The translations under genes were made by a program, and so were the position numbers. The notes beneath the pieces were generated by a model. The model did no database searches and was not told where the DNA came from. It worked only from the letters and a program-made list of their open reading frames with translations. A DNA stretch of 64,000 bases from Chryseobacterium arachidis. GTDB taxonomy: Bacteria; Bacteroidota; Bacteroidia; Flavobacteriales; Weeksellaceae. Shown piece by piece: positions 23,145-31,396 of the stretch. The stretch spans positions 121,219 through 185,218 of the forward strand of contig NZ_FQUT01000009.1 in the NCBI RefSeq assembly GCF_900129245.1, given 5' to 3'. How positions within the stretch are numbered: the stretch's first letter is position 1; the number at the start of each line of letters is the position of its first letter.

Positions 23145-24956
23145 TTATTTAATATTGATATTATAAGAAAACCCAATGTGGAACCATCTTTGAGGCATTG
23201 GTACACCGAAATTTTCTGTATATGAAGTATTTGTAATATTATTGATTAAAACATACACCGAATAATCCTTTTTAGTAAAACTCAGCTTTTCATCCAGGAT
23301 CTGATAATCTCCAAGGTTCGCTCTGTAATTATATCGGTAAACCAGTTCATTGGTAAAGCTTTTCAGGAAGGTAATATCCAGTTTCGAGATAAACTGATGC
23401 TTCAGATTATCCATAATATATCTTGAAACATTGCTGTTCGTAATGCTTGATTTGTTGTCTAAATAGGTATAGCTCACCGAATATCGCAGCCAGTTCAAAG
23501 GCTTATGATCCCATTCCATCTCGATTCCTTTGGTTTCGGTATCCCCTACATTGAAGGCATACCATGTTGGATCCTCCAATGTTTTTTTGGTCCAGTCGAT
23601 AGAATTCTTCGAGTCTCTTACAAAACCACTTATTTTGGCTAACATTCCCTTTTTCTGATACTGATAACCGACTTCTGCCGACACTGCATTTTCCGGCTCT
23701 AAAGCAGGATTTCCCACCTCTGTTTTGCTTACATAATAAAGATCTGTAAAGCTCGGAACCCTCGACACTCTCGAAATATTTCCGTAGACTTTATGGCTTG
23801 GGTTAAAGTTGTACCCCACATCCAGCCCCGGATAAAAAAAGTTTCCGACTTTGGAATAGCTTGCCCATGAAATTCCCGGACTGATATTCAATTTCTTGTC
23901 TAATAAAGAGAAATGGTGCTCGAAAAAGAACTGTGATACAAAACGGTTTCTTTCCCCAAGATTATTGCTTGATAAAAACTCTTTTCTCAGCTCTACACCT
24001 ACACCCGTTGTTCCCAATCCCCATTGGTAGCTGGAGTTTACCTCTCCTCCTACATTATTCCCGATATGCATATTTCTGTAGATCTCAGGTTTTTGTCTGT
24101 TGAAAACATACATGTCCTGCCCTCTTCTCCAATATACATTAGAATGGATTTTAAGTTTATTAAAAGTCTGTTGATGCGCAATACTTACAATAGAAGCCTG
24201 AGTTTCCTCGTACTGTTCGGTAGCCGCTTTTGAGGAATAAAAACCATTGGCGCCAAACTTCTTTTCAGAAAAACCGGCCTGAAGTCTGATGTCACCGTCT
24301 TTTATATTCAGTTTACTCTGATAAAAAACATTTCGGATCTCATAATCTGTATTGTACATATATCCCTGAGAGGAATTTGAATTGGCCTGAAGAGCATTCG
24401 AAAACTTTTCATTTCCCATCTGGGCATTCAGTCCGAACCCGAAGGTTTCGTAATCTCCCGCTTCAGCACTTATTTTTACTCTTTTCCCAATATGCGTTTT
24501 GGTAATGACATTGATAACACCTGCATAGGCATTCTGCCCGAATCTTCTTGCTCCCGGTCCTTTTATTACCTCTATTCTTTCCACATCATCAAGGTCAATC
24601 GGAAGATTCATAGAATTGTGCCCCGTTTGCGAATCGTTCATTCTGATGCCGTTCAGCAACAAAAGTACCTGCTCAAAAGAGCTCCCGCGGAAGCTGATAT
24701 CACTTTGCACCCCATTGGCCCCTCTCCTTCTGATATCCATCCCCGAAACCTGCTGAAGAACCTCATCAATACTTTTGGCCGGAGAATTTTCAAGATCTTC
24801 TCTGGTGATCACGGTAATATTCTGGTTGGCAATTTTATAGGGAACCGAGATCAGTTTTCCCTGGATTTCAATGGATTCTATATCAGTTGATTTTTCCTGT
24901 GCCTGGGCAAAAAATAAGGCTCCGAGGAAAAAGATACTTCCGGCTTTTTTAATCAT
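23145..24956 (-). CDS. TonB-dependent receptor (BtuB-like group)
   Basis: A 603-residue outer-membrane importer. A signal peptide (residues 1-19) is followed by 'ESIEIQGKLISVPYKIANQNITVITREDLENSPAKSIDEVLQQ', which contains the TonB box region, then a plug domain (about 40-150: 'DISFRGSSFEQVLLLLNGIRMND', 'IEVIKGPGARRFGQNAYAGVINVIT') and a 22-strand barrel. It lacks the N-terminal carboxypeptidase-like domain of SusC proteins and is of BtuB/FepA size. No riboswitch of known type precedes it, so the ligand is unknown. It has its own promoter. Confidence 0.93.
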   Translation of the reverse strand: MIKKAGSIFFLGALFFAQAQEKSTDIESIEIQGKLISVPYKIANQNITVITREDLENSPAKSIDEVLQQVSGMDIRRRGANGVQSDISFRGSSFEQVLLLLNGIRMNDSQTGHNSMNLPIDLDDVERIEVIKGPGARRFGQNAYAGVINVITKTHIGKRVKISAEAGDYETFGFGLNAQMGNEKFSNALQANSNSSQGYMYNTDYEIRNVFYQSKLNIKDGDIRLQAGFSEKKFGANGFYSSKAATEQYEETQASIVSIAHQQTFNKLKIHSNVYWRRGQDMYVFNRQKPEIYRNMHIGNNVGGEVNSSYQWGLGTTGVGVELRKEFLSSNNLGERNRFVSQFFFEHHFSLLDKKLNISPGISWASYSKVGNFFYPGLDVGYNFNPSHKVYGNISRVSRVPSFTDLYYVSKTEVGNPALEPENAVSAEVGYQYQKKGMLAKISGFVRDSKNSIDWTKKTLEDPTWYAFNVGDTETKGIEMEWDHKPLNWLRYSVSYTYLDNKSSITNSNVSRYIMDNLKHQFISKLDITFLKSFTNELVYRYNYRANLGDYQILDEKLSFTKKDYSVYVLINNITNTSYTENFGVPMPQRWFHIGFSYNINIK

Positions 24957-24993
24957 ATTTTATCAGAATTATTCTCAGTTAGTTTCGTAGGCC

Positions 24994-25024
24994 CAAAAGT
25001 AGTAGAGTTCATGAAGAACCGCAA
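24994..25024 (-). promoter_or_regulatory. Promoter of the TonB receptor gene
   Basis: On the minus strand TTG (25024-25022), 20 bp spacer and TACTTTTG (25001-24994), a full match to TTG-N19-TAnnTTTG. The start codon is 37 bp downstream. Confidence 0.7.
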
Positions 25025-25037
25025 ATGATAGTTGTCA

Positions 25038-25068
25038 TAAAAAAAGATGCAGTTTGTTGCTGCATCTT
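25038..25068 (-). terminator. Minus-strand terminator of the micro-ORF transcript
   Basis: A perfect 9-bp stem AAGATGCAG/CTGCATCTT (25044-25052 with 25060-25068), loop 7 nt, followed on the minus strand by seven T. It ends a transcript coming from higher coordinates; the only ORF there is the 16-codon one at 25090-25140. Confidence 0.8.
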
Positions 25069-25089
25069 CTTGGGACTAATCACGTATTT

Positions 25090-25140
25090 TTATCTTTTTC
25101 TCATTAAATGTGTAACAAGATCTCTGAATAACTTTCTCAT
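25090..25140 (-). CDS. Candidate 16-residue micro-ORF
   Basis: ATG to TAA gives MRKLFRDLVTHLMRKR, a strongly basic amphipathic helix (7 of 16 residues Arg/Lys). An exact -7 box TAAATTTG (25158-25151, minus strand) lies 10 bp before the ATG and a strong terminator starts 22 bp after the stop. Promoter, ORF and terminator thus form a compact self-contained unit. It could be a small membrane-interacting peptide, a toxin-like peptide, or an sRNA whose ORF is incidental. Confidence 0.45.
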   Translation of the reverse strand: MRKLFRDLVTHLMRKR

Positions 25141-25150
25141 TTCTATATTA

Positions 25151-25158
25151 CAAATTTA
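25151..25158 (-). promoter_or_regulatory. -7 element of the micro-ORF transcript
   Basis: TAAATTTG on the minus strand, exact TAnnTTTG match. A clear -33 TTG is not visible. Confidence 0.45.
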
Positions 25159-25375
25159 TGAATGCAATTTTAAATAATTTTAGCATATAAAACAATACCA
25201 TAAACTTAAAATTCTTAAAAATTAACATTGAGAATCAATGATATGCACTGAACAGCATCTCTTTTTTGAAGATTTGATAAATTTTAACATATTAACAATC
25301 CAATACTTGCGAATCTTCTAATTGTGAGTCCTTTTCCTAAAGTATCCAGGCATGCTGAAATTTCTCTTTTTTATC

Positions 25376-25505
25376 AGACCGACCCACTCGCCCATATCGG
25401 TTACCCTGATACGCCCGTATCAGCCATCCTGATACGCTCGATACTGACCGACCCACTCGCCCGAGTGTGTCACCCCCATTCGGGCGAGTGTGGATGACAC
25501 ACTAA
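25376..25505. other. GC-rich element with mutually exclusive hairpins and a pseudoknot arrangement
   Basis: This stretch is far richer in G+C than its surroundings. It holds a 17-bp direct repeat GACCGACCCACTCGCCC (25377-25393 and 25446-25462). CGTATCAG at 25416-25423 can pair either with CTGATACG at 25406-25413 or with CTGATACG at 25429-25436. CACTCGCCCGA (25454-25464) pairs with TCGGGCGAGTG (25480-25490), and GTGTGTCA (25465-25472) pairs with TGACACAC (25495-25502); the two stems interleave as a-b-a'-b'. It ends about 100 bp before uvrA. Strand of action is unknown. Confidence 0.8.
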
Positions 25506-25581
25506 CCCGTTACTGAAAATACATGCTTTTTTATTCTTCTGATCCCTTTAATTTTAAGCCAATAAATCCGTCAGAAATTCG

Positions 25582-25589
25582 TAATTTTG
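25582..25589 (+). promoter_or_regulatory. -7 element of uvrA
   Basis: TAATTTTG, exact TAnnTTTG match, 17 bp before the uvrA ATG at 25607. It shows that the upstream in-frame ATG at 25523 is not the start from this promoter. Confidence 0.6.
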
Positions 25590-25606
25590 TTAGTCTTAAT
25601 TTTACT

Positions 25607-28399
25607 ATGGCTAATACAACAGATATAGATATTAAAAAGCAGATTTTTGTTAAGAATGCACATCTTAATAATCTGAAACACATCGATGTTCTTATCCCGA
25701 AAAATAAACTGATCGTCATTACAGGAGTTTCCGGAAGCGGAAAGTCTTCCCTAGCTTTTGATACTATTTATGCGGAAGGACAGAGAAGATATGTAGAGAG
25801 CTTAAGCTCTTATGCACGACAGTTTTTGGGTAAGCTGGAAAAACCGAAAGTGGATGATATTAAAGGTTTAGCACCTTCTATCGCCATTCAGCAAAAGGTA
25901 ATTTCTTCGAATCCAAGATCGACAGTAGGAACCTCAACGGAGATTTATGATTATATGAAGCTTCTTTTTGCCAGAATCGGGAAAACCTATTCTCCGGTTT
26001 CAGGGGAAGAAGTGAAAAAAGATTCGGTGACGGATGTAGTAGATTTTATTAAAGCTTCCAAAAAAGATACTTCTTTTTTACTGACCGCTCCTTACGAATA
26101 TGATGCTGCGAATTTTGGTGAAAACTTAAATGTTTTAAAGCTTGCCGGATTCACAAGGTTAGAAATCAATGGAAATGTGGCGGGAATTGAAGATCTTGAA
26201 AGTTTTGGTTTCACTCCTGAAAAAGGAATGGTCATCAACTTAGTTATCGACCGTTTTGCGTATGAAGAAGATGAAAGTTTCCTACAACGTCTGGCAGACT
26301 CTATTCAGATGGCATTTTATGAAGGTCGAGGATATTGTTCGTTAAAAAATACGGATACAGGCAAAATCAAAGAATTCTCCAACAAATTTGAACTTGACGG
26401 CATTGAATTCCTTGAACCAAATGTTCATTTTTTCAGCTTTAATAATCCTTACGGAGCGTGCCCGACTTGTGAAGGCTACGGAAAAGTAATTGGAATTGAT
26501 GAAGATTTAGTGATTCCAAACAAAACATTATCCATTTTCGAGGATGCCGTTGCTTCATGGAAAGGAGAAAGCATGAGCGAATGGAAAAAAGATTTCATTA
26601 AAAAAGCAAAAGACTTCCCTATTCATAAGCCTTATCATCAATTAACCAAAGAGCAGAAAAAATATCTCTGGAAAGGTGACGGGAAAAGTACCTTCCCTTC
26701 GATTGATAATTTCTTCAGAATGCTGGAGGAGAATTTATACAAAATCCAGTACCGTGTGATGCTTTCCCGTTATCGCGGAAAAACGCTTTGCCCCACCTGT
26801 GAAGGACTGAGACTTCGTGAAGAAACGAGTTGGGTAAAAATTGACGGACACAATATCCAGTCGATGATCGAGCTTCCTTTGGACGAGCTTTTCCCTTTGA
26901 TTGACAATCTGAAATTATCCGATCACGATCAGGAAGTTGCCAAAAGATTACTGTACGAAATCACCACCCGACTTGAATTTTTATTGAAAGTAGGTTTAGG
27001 ATATTTAACTTTAAACAGAACTTCCAACACGCTTTCCGGTGGGGAAAGTCAGAGAATTAACTTAGCAACAAGCCTGGGAAGTTCTTTGGTGGGTTCTATT
27101 TATATTCTGGATGAGCCGTCGATCGGTCTTCACTCGAGAGATACGGAAAACCTGATTGAAGTACTGCAGAATCTTCGTGACCTTGGAAACACGGTAATTG
27201 TTGTGGAACACGATGAAGATGTGATGAAAGCTGCGGATTATATCATTGATATTGGTCCGGAAGCCGGTTATCTGGGAGGTGAATTGGTTTTTGCAGGCGA
27301 TTACAAAGAGCTGAAAGATGCAGATACCTTAACCTCAAAATATTTAACCGGAAGATTAGAAATTGAAGTTCCGAAAAAGCGCAGAAAAGCGAAAGAATGG
27401 ATTCATATAAAAGGAGCACGACAGAATAATTTAAAGAATATTGATGTTGACGTTCCTTTGGAAAGTCTTACCGTAATTTCCGGAGTTTCAGGAAGCGGAA
27501 AATCTACTCTGATGAAGGAAATTCTGACGAACGATATCCAGATCCAGCTGGGAATGGGTGGTAAAAAAGGAGATTACGACTCTGTGGATTTCCCAACCAA
27601 GCTGATTAAACACATTGAGTTAATCGACCAAAACCCGATCGGAAAATCTTCCCGTTCTAATCCTGTTACTTATCTGAAGGCTTACGACGATATTAGAGAT
27701 CTGTTTGCGAAACAGAAAGTAGCTAAAATGATGGGGTACAAGCCTAAACATTTCTCTTTCAACGTAGACGGCGGAAGATGCGACGAATGTAAGGGTGAAG
27801 GCGTTATCAATGTTTCCATGCAGTTCATGGCAGATATCGAACTGGAATGCGAGGTTTGTAAAGGAACCCGTTTCAAAAACGAAATTCTGGAAGTGAAATA
27901 TGATGAAAAGAATATTTCGGATATCCTCCACATGACGGTTGATGAAGCACTGGAGTTTTTCAAAGATAATCATGAAGAGAAGATTGCGACCAAGTTAAAA
28001 CCTTTACAGGACGTTGGTCTGGGATATCTGCAGTTGGGACAAAGCTCTTCTACCCTTTCCGGTGGGGAGGCGCAGCGTGTAAAACTGGCTTCGTTCCTGG
28101 TAAAAGGGGTAACGACAGATAAGACATTGTTTATATTTGATGAACCTTCTACAGGTCTTCATTTCCATGATATCCAGAAATTGCTGAAATCATTACAGGC
28201 TTTGATTGATCTGGGACATTCTGTGATTGTTATCGAACATCAGCCAGATATTATTAAATCGGCAGATTATATTATCGACATTGGCCCAGAAGCCGGAAAA
28301 CATGGCGGTGAAGTTGTCTTTACAGGAACACCGGAAGATTTGGCAAAAAATAAAAAATCTCACACAGCGAAGTATATTAAAGAAAAGCTGGAGAACTAA
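25607..28399 (+). CDS. uvrA: Excinuclease ABC subunit A
   Basis: DNA damage recognition ATPase of nucleotide excision repair. The 930-residue protein has two ABC modules: Walker A GVSGSGKSS (about residue 46) and GVSGSGKST (about residue 630), signatures LSGGESQRI and LSGGEAQRV, and D-loops 'ILDEPSIGLHSRD' and 'IFDEPSTGLHFHD'. Zinc modules are visible as CPTCEGYGK, CPTCEGL, and CDECKGEG...CEVCKGT. The ATG at 25607 gives the usual length (about 940); an upstream frame would add 28 residues over the promoter. Confidence 0.98.
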   Translation: MANTTDIDIKKQIFVKNAHLNNLKHIDVLIPKNKLIVITGVSGSGKSSLAFDTIYAEGQRRYVESLSSYARQFLGKLEKPKVDDIKGLAPSIAIQQKVISSNPRSTVGTSTEIYDYMKLLFARIGKTYSPVSGEEVKKDSVTDVVDFIKASKKDTSFLLTAPYEYDAANFGENLNVLKLAGFTRLEINGNVAGIEDLESFGFTPEKGMVINLVIDRFAYEEDESFLQRLADSIQMAFYEGRGYCSLKNTDTGKIKEFSNKFELDGIEFLEPNVHFFSFNNPYGACPTCEGYGKVIGIDEDLVIPNKTLSIFEDAVASWKGESMSEWKKDFIKKAKDFPIHKPYHQLTKEQKKYLWKGDGKSTFPSIDNFFRMLEENLYKIQYRVMLSRYRGKTLCPTCEGLRLREETSWVKIDGHNIQSMIELPLDELFPLIDNLKLSDHDQEVAKRLLYEITTRLEFLLKVGLGYLTLNRTSNTLSGGESQRINLATSLGSSLVGSIYILDEPSIGLHSRDTENLIEVLQNLRDLGNTVIVVEHDEDVMKAADYIIDIGPEAGYLGGELVFAGDYKELKDADTLTSKYLTGRLEIEVPKKRRKAKEWIHIKGARQNNLKNIDVDVPLESLTVISGVSGSGKSTLMKEILTNDIQIQLGMGGKKGDYDSVDFPTKLIKHIELIDQNPIGKSSRSNPVTYLKAYDDIRDLFAKQKVAKMMGYKPKHFSFNVDGGRCDECKGEGVINVSMQFMADIELECEVCKGTRFKNEILEVKYDEKNISDILHMTVDEALEFFKDNHEEKIATKLKPLQDVGLGYLQLGQSSSTLSGGEAQRVKLASFLVKGVTTDKTLFIFDEPSTGLHFHDIQKLLKSLQALIDLGHSVIVIEHQPDIIKSADYIIDIGPEAGKHGGEVVFTGTPEDLAKNKKSHTAKYIKEKLEN

Positions 28400-28404
28400 A
28401 ATAG

Positions 28405-28437
28405 AACAGAGAGTATTTTTTACTCTCTGTTTTTTAT
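28405..28437 (+). terminator. Terminator of uvrA
   Basis: A perfect 11-bp stem AACAGAGAGTA/TACTCTCTGTT (28405-28415 with 28421-28431), T-loop and T-run. Confidence 0.9.
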
Positions 28438-28452
28438 TTGAACCATTAAGAT

Positions 28453-29088
28453 TTACAAATTATACAAAAACGGACTCTGATTAATAAAAGCCTCATCATT
28501 GATCTGTGAAACTAAAAATTTGGCCAAATCCGTTGCTGAAATGTTTTCTCCGTTGCAGTCTTTCAGGTTTGTTTCCGTCTTAAAGCTTTCAGAAGTCTGA
28601 ACGATTAAAGGAAGCCTTACCAACGTCCAATACAGATTGCTATCAGTCAACAGTTCGTATTCTTTTTGTTTATCAATCGTGGTTTTCGGGTAATTCTGAT
28701 ACATCCAGGCTGTTGCCATTTTTACTTTTTCGTTCTTATGATCGAAGGGAGTGTTGACATTTAATCCTGTCGTGACGATGTATCTTTTAATTCCGTGAGC
28801 GTTCATTGCTTTAATAATGTTTTTAGTTGCATCACTGAAAATAGGCTCCTCACCTGCCGGCTGCCCTAAAGTGCTTATGACCGCATCACAGTTTTTGATT
28901 AAATTATTAATGGAATCATAGTTTCTTGCATCCCCTTTTACGATTTCGATCAAAGGGTTTCCAAGAGTAAAATTTTCGGGATTTCTGAGTAATAATTTTA
29001 TTAAATAGTTTTGATTTAAAAGCTGTTGAACAAGATACTTTCCTGATTTTCCTGTTCCGCCGATTACGGCAATTGTATTTGTTTTCAT
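28453..29088 (-). CDS. NAD(P)H-binding NmrA-like atypical SDR
   Basis: A 211-residue Rossmann protein. The N-terminal dinucleotide motif is IGGTGKSGKYL (about residues 9-19), followed by 'LLLRNPE', 'VKGDARNYDSI' and 'DAVISTLGQP'. This is the atypical SDR/NmrA group, with no catalytic YxxxK. Substrate unknown; members are redox-linked reductases or sensors. An inverted pair AATTGCA/TGCAATT lies just upstream (29116-29140) and could be an operator. Confidence 0.85.
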   Translation of the reverse strand: MKTNTIAVIGGTGKSGKYLVQQLLNQNYLIKLLLRNPENFTLGNPLIEIVKGDARNYDSINNLIKNCDAVISTLGQPAGEEPIFSDATKNIIKAMNAHGIKRYIVTTGLNVNTPFDHKNEKVKMATAWMYQNYPKTTIDKQKEYELLTDSNLYWTLVRLPLIVQTSESFKTETNLKDCNGENISATDLAKFLVSQINDEAFINQSPFLYNL

Positions 29089-29115
29089 AATGTTCTCTTT
29101 ATAGTTTGAAAACCA

Positions 29116-29140
29116 AATTGCAAAAATCTGGATTGCAATT
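29116..29140. promoter_or_regulatory. Possible operator of the NmrA-like gene
   Basis: Inverted repeat AATTGCA (29116-29122) and TGCAATT (29134-29140) with an 11-bp spacer, 28 bp upstream of the start. The binding protein is unknown. Confidence 0.35.
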
Positions 29141-29398
29141 CTGATTTCTAATTAAAATAATAGATAAATTAAAGCTCAAAGACTTTGAACCTTCAGATTT
29201 TCAGGGATTAAGAATTTACCTGAAATATTTGGATACTATTTATAAAGAGATTTTAATGAATTAAAGATAAGGAATTAAATTATAAACACGTTATTTAAAG
29301 TTACTAACAAATTATTGTGGATAACTTGTGAATTTTAACAATAAATTCATGGTAAATAGAAAATTAATTCCTACATTTACTATGTAATAAATCTGAAA

Positions 29399-29458
29399 AT
29401 GAATTCAAATTTTGCTTTTTTCAGTTTTGAAATTGCAATTAAATTTATAAAAATTTAA
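29399..29458 (+). CDS. Candidate 19-residue micro-ORF before a terminator
   Basis: ATG to TAA gives MNSNFAFFSFEIAIKFIKI, a hydrophobic Phe/Ile-rich peptide. The stop overlaps the start of a strong terminator stem (29457-29481). A near-consensus TACATTTA lies upstream at about 29372. No gene follows directly, so it is not an ordinary attenuator. It may be a small peptide gene or the accidental ORF of an sRNA. Confidence 0.3.
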   Translation: MNSNFAFFSFEIAIKFIKI

Positions 29459-29487
29459 GCACAGCATTGTCGGCTGTGCTTTTTTAT
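29457..29487 (+). terminator. Terminator of a small transcript
   Basis: Perfect 9-bp stem AAGCACAGC/GCTGTGCTT (29457-29465 with 29473-29481) followed by TTTTTTATTG. No annotated gene lies upstream on this strand within 1 kb, so it marks an unannotated small RNA or peptide gene. Confidence 0.75.
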
Positions 29488-29525
29488 TGTTGTCTAATTA
29501 AAAAAATGAGATGTATTTATCTACT

Positions 29526-29558
29526 GAGTCCGCTCCTAAAGAGCGGATTCTTTTATTT
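29526..29558 (+). terminator. Second tandem terminator-like hairpin
   Basis: Stem GAGTCCGCTC/GAGCGGATTC (29526-29535 with 29541-29550, one G-T pair), loop of 5 nt, followed by TTTTATTTATTTT. It lies 45 bp after the previous terminator and before the tRNA. Confidence 0.65.
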
Positions 29559-29596
29559 ATTTTATTTTTGATTTACTATCCAATCATTTAATTTGA

Positions 29597-29604
29597 TAAC
29601 TTTG
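29597..29604 (+). promoter_or_regulatory. -7 element of the tRNA-Arg gene
   Basis: TAACTTTG, exact TAnnTTTG match, 9 bp before the tRNA 5' end. Confidence 0.55.
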
Positions 29605-29613
29605 AATAAATAC

Positions 29614-29685
29614 GGTCTCATAGTTCAATGGATAGAACAAAAGTTTCCTAAACTTTAGATCCAAGTTCGATTCTTGGTGAGATCA
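29614..29685 (+). tRNA. tRNA-Arg (anticodon CCT)
   Basis: The cloverleaf can be drawn: acceptor GGTCTCA/TGAGATC (one G-T pair), D-arm GTTC/GAAC, anticodon stem AAAGT/ACTTT with loop TTCCTAA, T-arm CAAG-TTCGATT-CTTG, discriminator A. Anticodon CCT reads AGG. CCA is not encoded. It stands alone, not in a tRNA cluster. Confidence 0.93.
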
Positions 29686-29774
29686 TTTCTCAAATCAATT
29701 TAAAATGATACCATATTTTTGTTTAAAAATTCTATTTTTGCTAAAATTTTCATAAGAAAATATTACAGCAAACT

Positions 29775-31352
29775 ATGATTAAAAACTTTTATTTATTATT
29801 CTTGTTCATTTTTGCAATTTCATGTTCAGATCCGGCAAAAAAACAAAAACTTGCTGAAGAAAACTTTCAAAAAAAAAAAATTGCTAAGCTTGATTATTTA
29901 GAGTTTTCGGGCAATCCTGAACTGATCATTACAACAGCACAAGAATCTAAACAGCTGGCAAAAAAAATAAATTATAGCTATGGCATATTTAAATGTAATA
30001 TGTCTTTAATATTTGCTTATAATGCCATTGGAAAATATAAAGAAGCAACTTTGGTTGGCAAAGAAAATGATGCATTAGTTAATAAAATAGAAGCCAATTA
30101 TATTGTCTGCTTAAATTATACAAATGTTGCTTCTGCCTATTCTTATTTAGGTTTGTTGGATGAAGCAGAAAACTATCTGAACAAGGCATTGATTTACAAT
30201 CAAAAATTGAAAGACAGTAATGATAAATACTATTCTTTAGGTACAATCTATAGTGGTTTTGCCTTCGTGGAAACAATGAAGGGAGAATCTTCGCCAAATC
30301 TCAATAATGTACAAAAAAGTTATCTGAAGCAATTATGGGCTCTTCAGCAAGTTAAAGCTAATGATAGGAAAACAGAACAAAAAAAATCTGCTCAATTAGC
30401 ATTTGTTTACCTCAATTTAGGAATTACCAGTGATGAATTGAAAAATCCTCTGGATGCAGCAAACTATTTTTATAAAGCTTTAGATATTTGTAAAAGATAT
30501 CAATTCACAAACAATACACCCCTCTTAGTTCATACTTCAATGGCAAATCTTCTTCTTGATCAGAAAAAATATGATAGCTGTAGACTATACGCCCAAAAAG
30601 CAATTATTTTAGAGAAAACCAGCCCATTTCCTGAAGTAAGAAGAGATCTTTTCCAGATATTATACAAATCGAGTTTGGCTAAAAATAATCAGCAAGATGC
30701 TGAAAAATATACTAATCTTTACATGAAGCTTAATGACAGTTTGACGAATGCTGAAAAAAGAGCGATCAATACACCGGTAAAATTAATTGTTGAGAAGAAA
30801 GAAAAAGAAAAAAACAACACTGTAAAAAATGTTATTATCATTTCAGCCATTATATCGTTTGTTCTTTTACTATGCGGCTGGCTGTTTTGGAGAAGGAAAA
30901 ACAGAAAACTTCAGGAGAGCTACGAAAAGCTAATTGAAAAATCAAAATCAGACAATCAGAATACAGAAACAGTTATTATTAATGGTGTTCAAAATGATTC
31001 CGTTAATCTTTTACTGGAAAAACTGAGTAAATTTGAAAAGTCTAAAAATTATATTCAACATCAAATAAAGCTGACTGATCTGGCTTCGGAACTGGGAATT
31101 CAGCCTGAATATCTTGCCGAGACCATTCAAAAATATAAGAAAAAAACATTCAGCGATTATATCAGCTCACTGAAGATTAATCACGTTGTACATCTTTTGT
31201 ACTCAGCCCCTAATTCCAGAGTGTACAGGGAAGATTATCTCGCTAAAAGCAATGGATTTTCTTCAAAAGCAGAATTCATCCATGCATTTAAAAAGACTAC
31301 AGGAATCCCTTTTTCTTATTTCATTAAAAAGCTTGAAAGAGATTCCCAATAA
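29775..31352 (+). CDS. TPR-domain transmembrane AraC-family regulator
   Basis: A 525-residue protein. It begins with a lipoprotein-like signal (FAISC, Cys17), followed by TPR repeats over about residues 30-330 ('ASAYSYLGLLDEAENYLNKAL', 'FVYLNLGITSDELKNPLDAANYFYKAL'). One membrane helix is at about 352-374 ('VIIISAIISFVLLLCGWLFW') and a C-terminal AraC-type HTH at about 425-520 ('KLTDLASELGIQPEYLAETI', 'NGFSSKAEFIHAFKKTTGIPFSYF'). The design suggests periplasmic sensing coupled to cytoplasmic DNA binding. Target genes unknown; the neighbours do not form an obvious regulon. Confidence 0.82.
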   Translation: MIKNFYLLFLFIFAISCSDPAKKQKLAEENFQKKKIAKLDYLEFSGNPELIITTAQESKQLAKKINYSYGIFKCNMSLIFAYNAIGKYKEATLVGKENDALVNKIEANYIVCLNYTNVASAYSYLGLLDEAENYLNKALIYNQKLKDSNDKYYSLGTIYSGFAFVETMKGESSPNLNNVQKSYLKQLWALQQVKANDRKTEQKKSAQLAFVYLNLGITSDELKNPLDAANYFYKALDICKRYQFTNNTPLLVHTSMANLLLDQKKYDSCRLYAQKAIILEKTSPFPEVRRDLFQILYKSSLAKNNQQDAEKYTNLYMKLNDSLTNAEKRAINTPVKLIVEKKEKEKNNTVKNVIIISAIISFVLLLCGWLFWRRKNRKLQESYEKLIEKSKSDNQNTETVIINGVQNDSVNLLLEKLSKFEKSKNYIQHQIKLTDLASELGIQPEYLAETIQKYKKKTFSDYISSLKINHVVHLLYSAPNSRVYREDYLAKSNGFSSKAEFIHAFKKTTGIPFSYFIKKLERDSQ

Positions 31353-31361
31353 TATTCAAAC

Positions 31362-31396
31362 AAAAGCAGACATTTACGAATGTCTGCTTTTTTAAT
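31362..31396. terminator. Bidirectional terminator
   Basis: Stem AAAGCAGACAT/ATGTCTGCTTT (31363-31373 with 31380-31390) plus one further pair, T-run on the plus strand; A-run gives T on the minus strand. It lies between the convergent TPR-AraC gene and the secreted-protein gene. Confidence 0.85.

Noticed and set aside
25376..25505. Integron attC site or ordinary terminator
   Set aside because: No integrase or gene cassette nearby, no T-run after the stems, and the interleaved pairing is not that of a terminator.
25523..25606. Longer N-terminus for UvrA
   Set aside because: The extra 28 residues lie over the promoter box and do not resemble UvrA; the ATG at 25607 gives the normal length.
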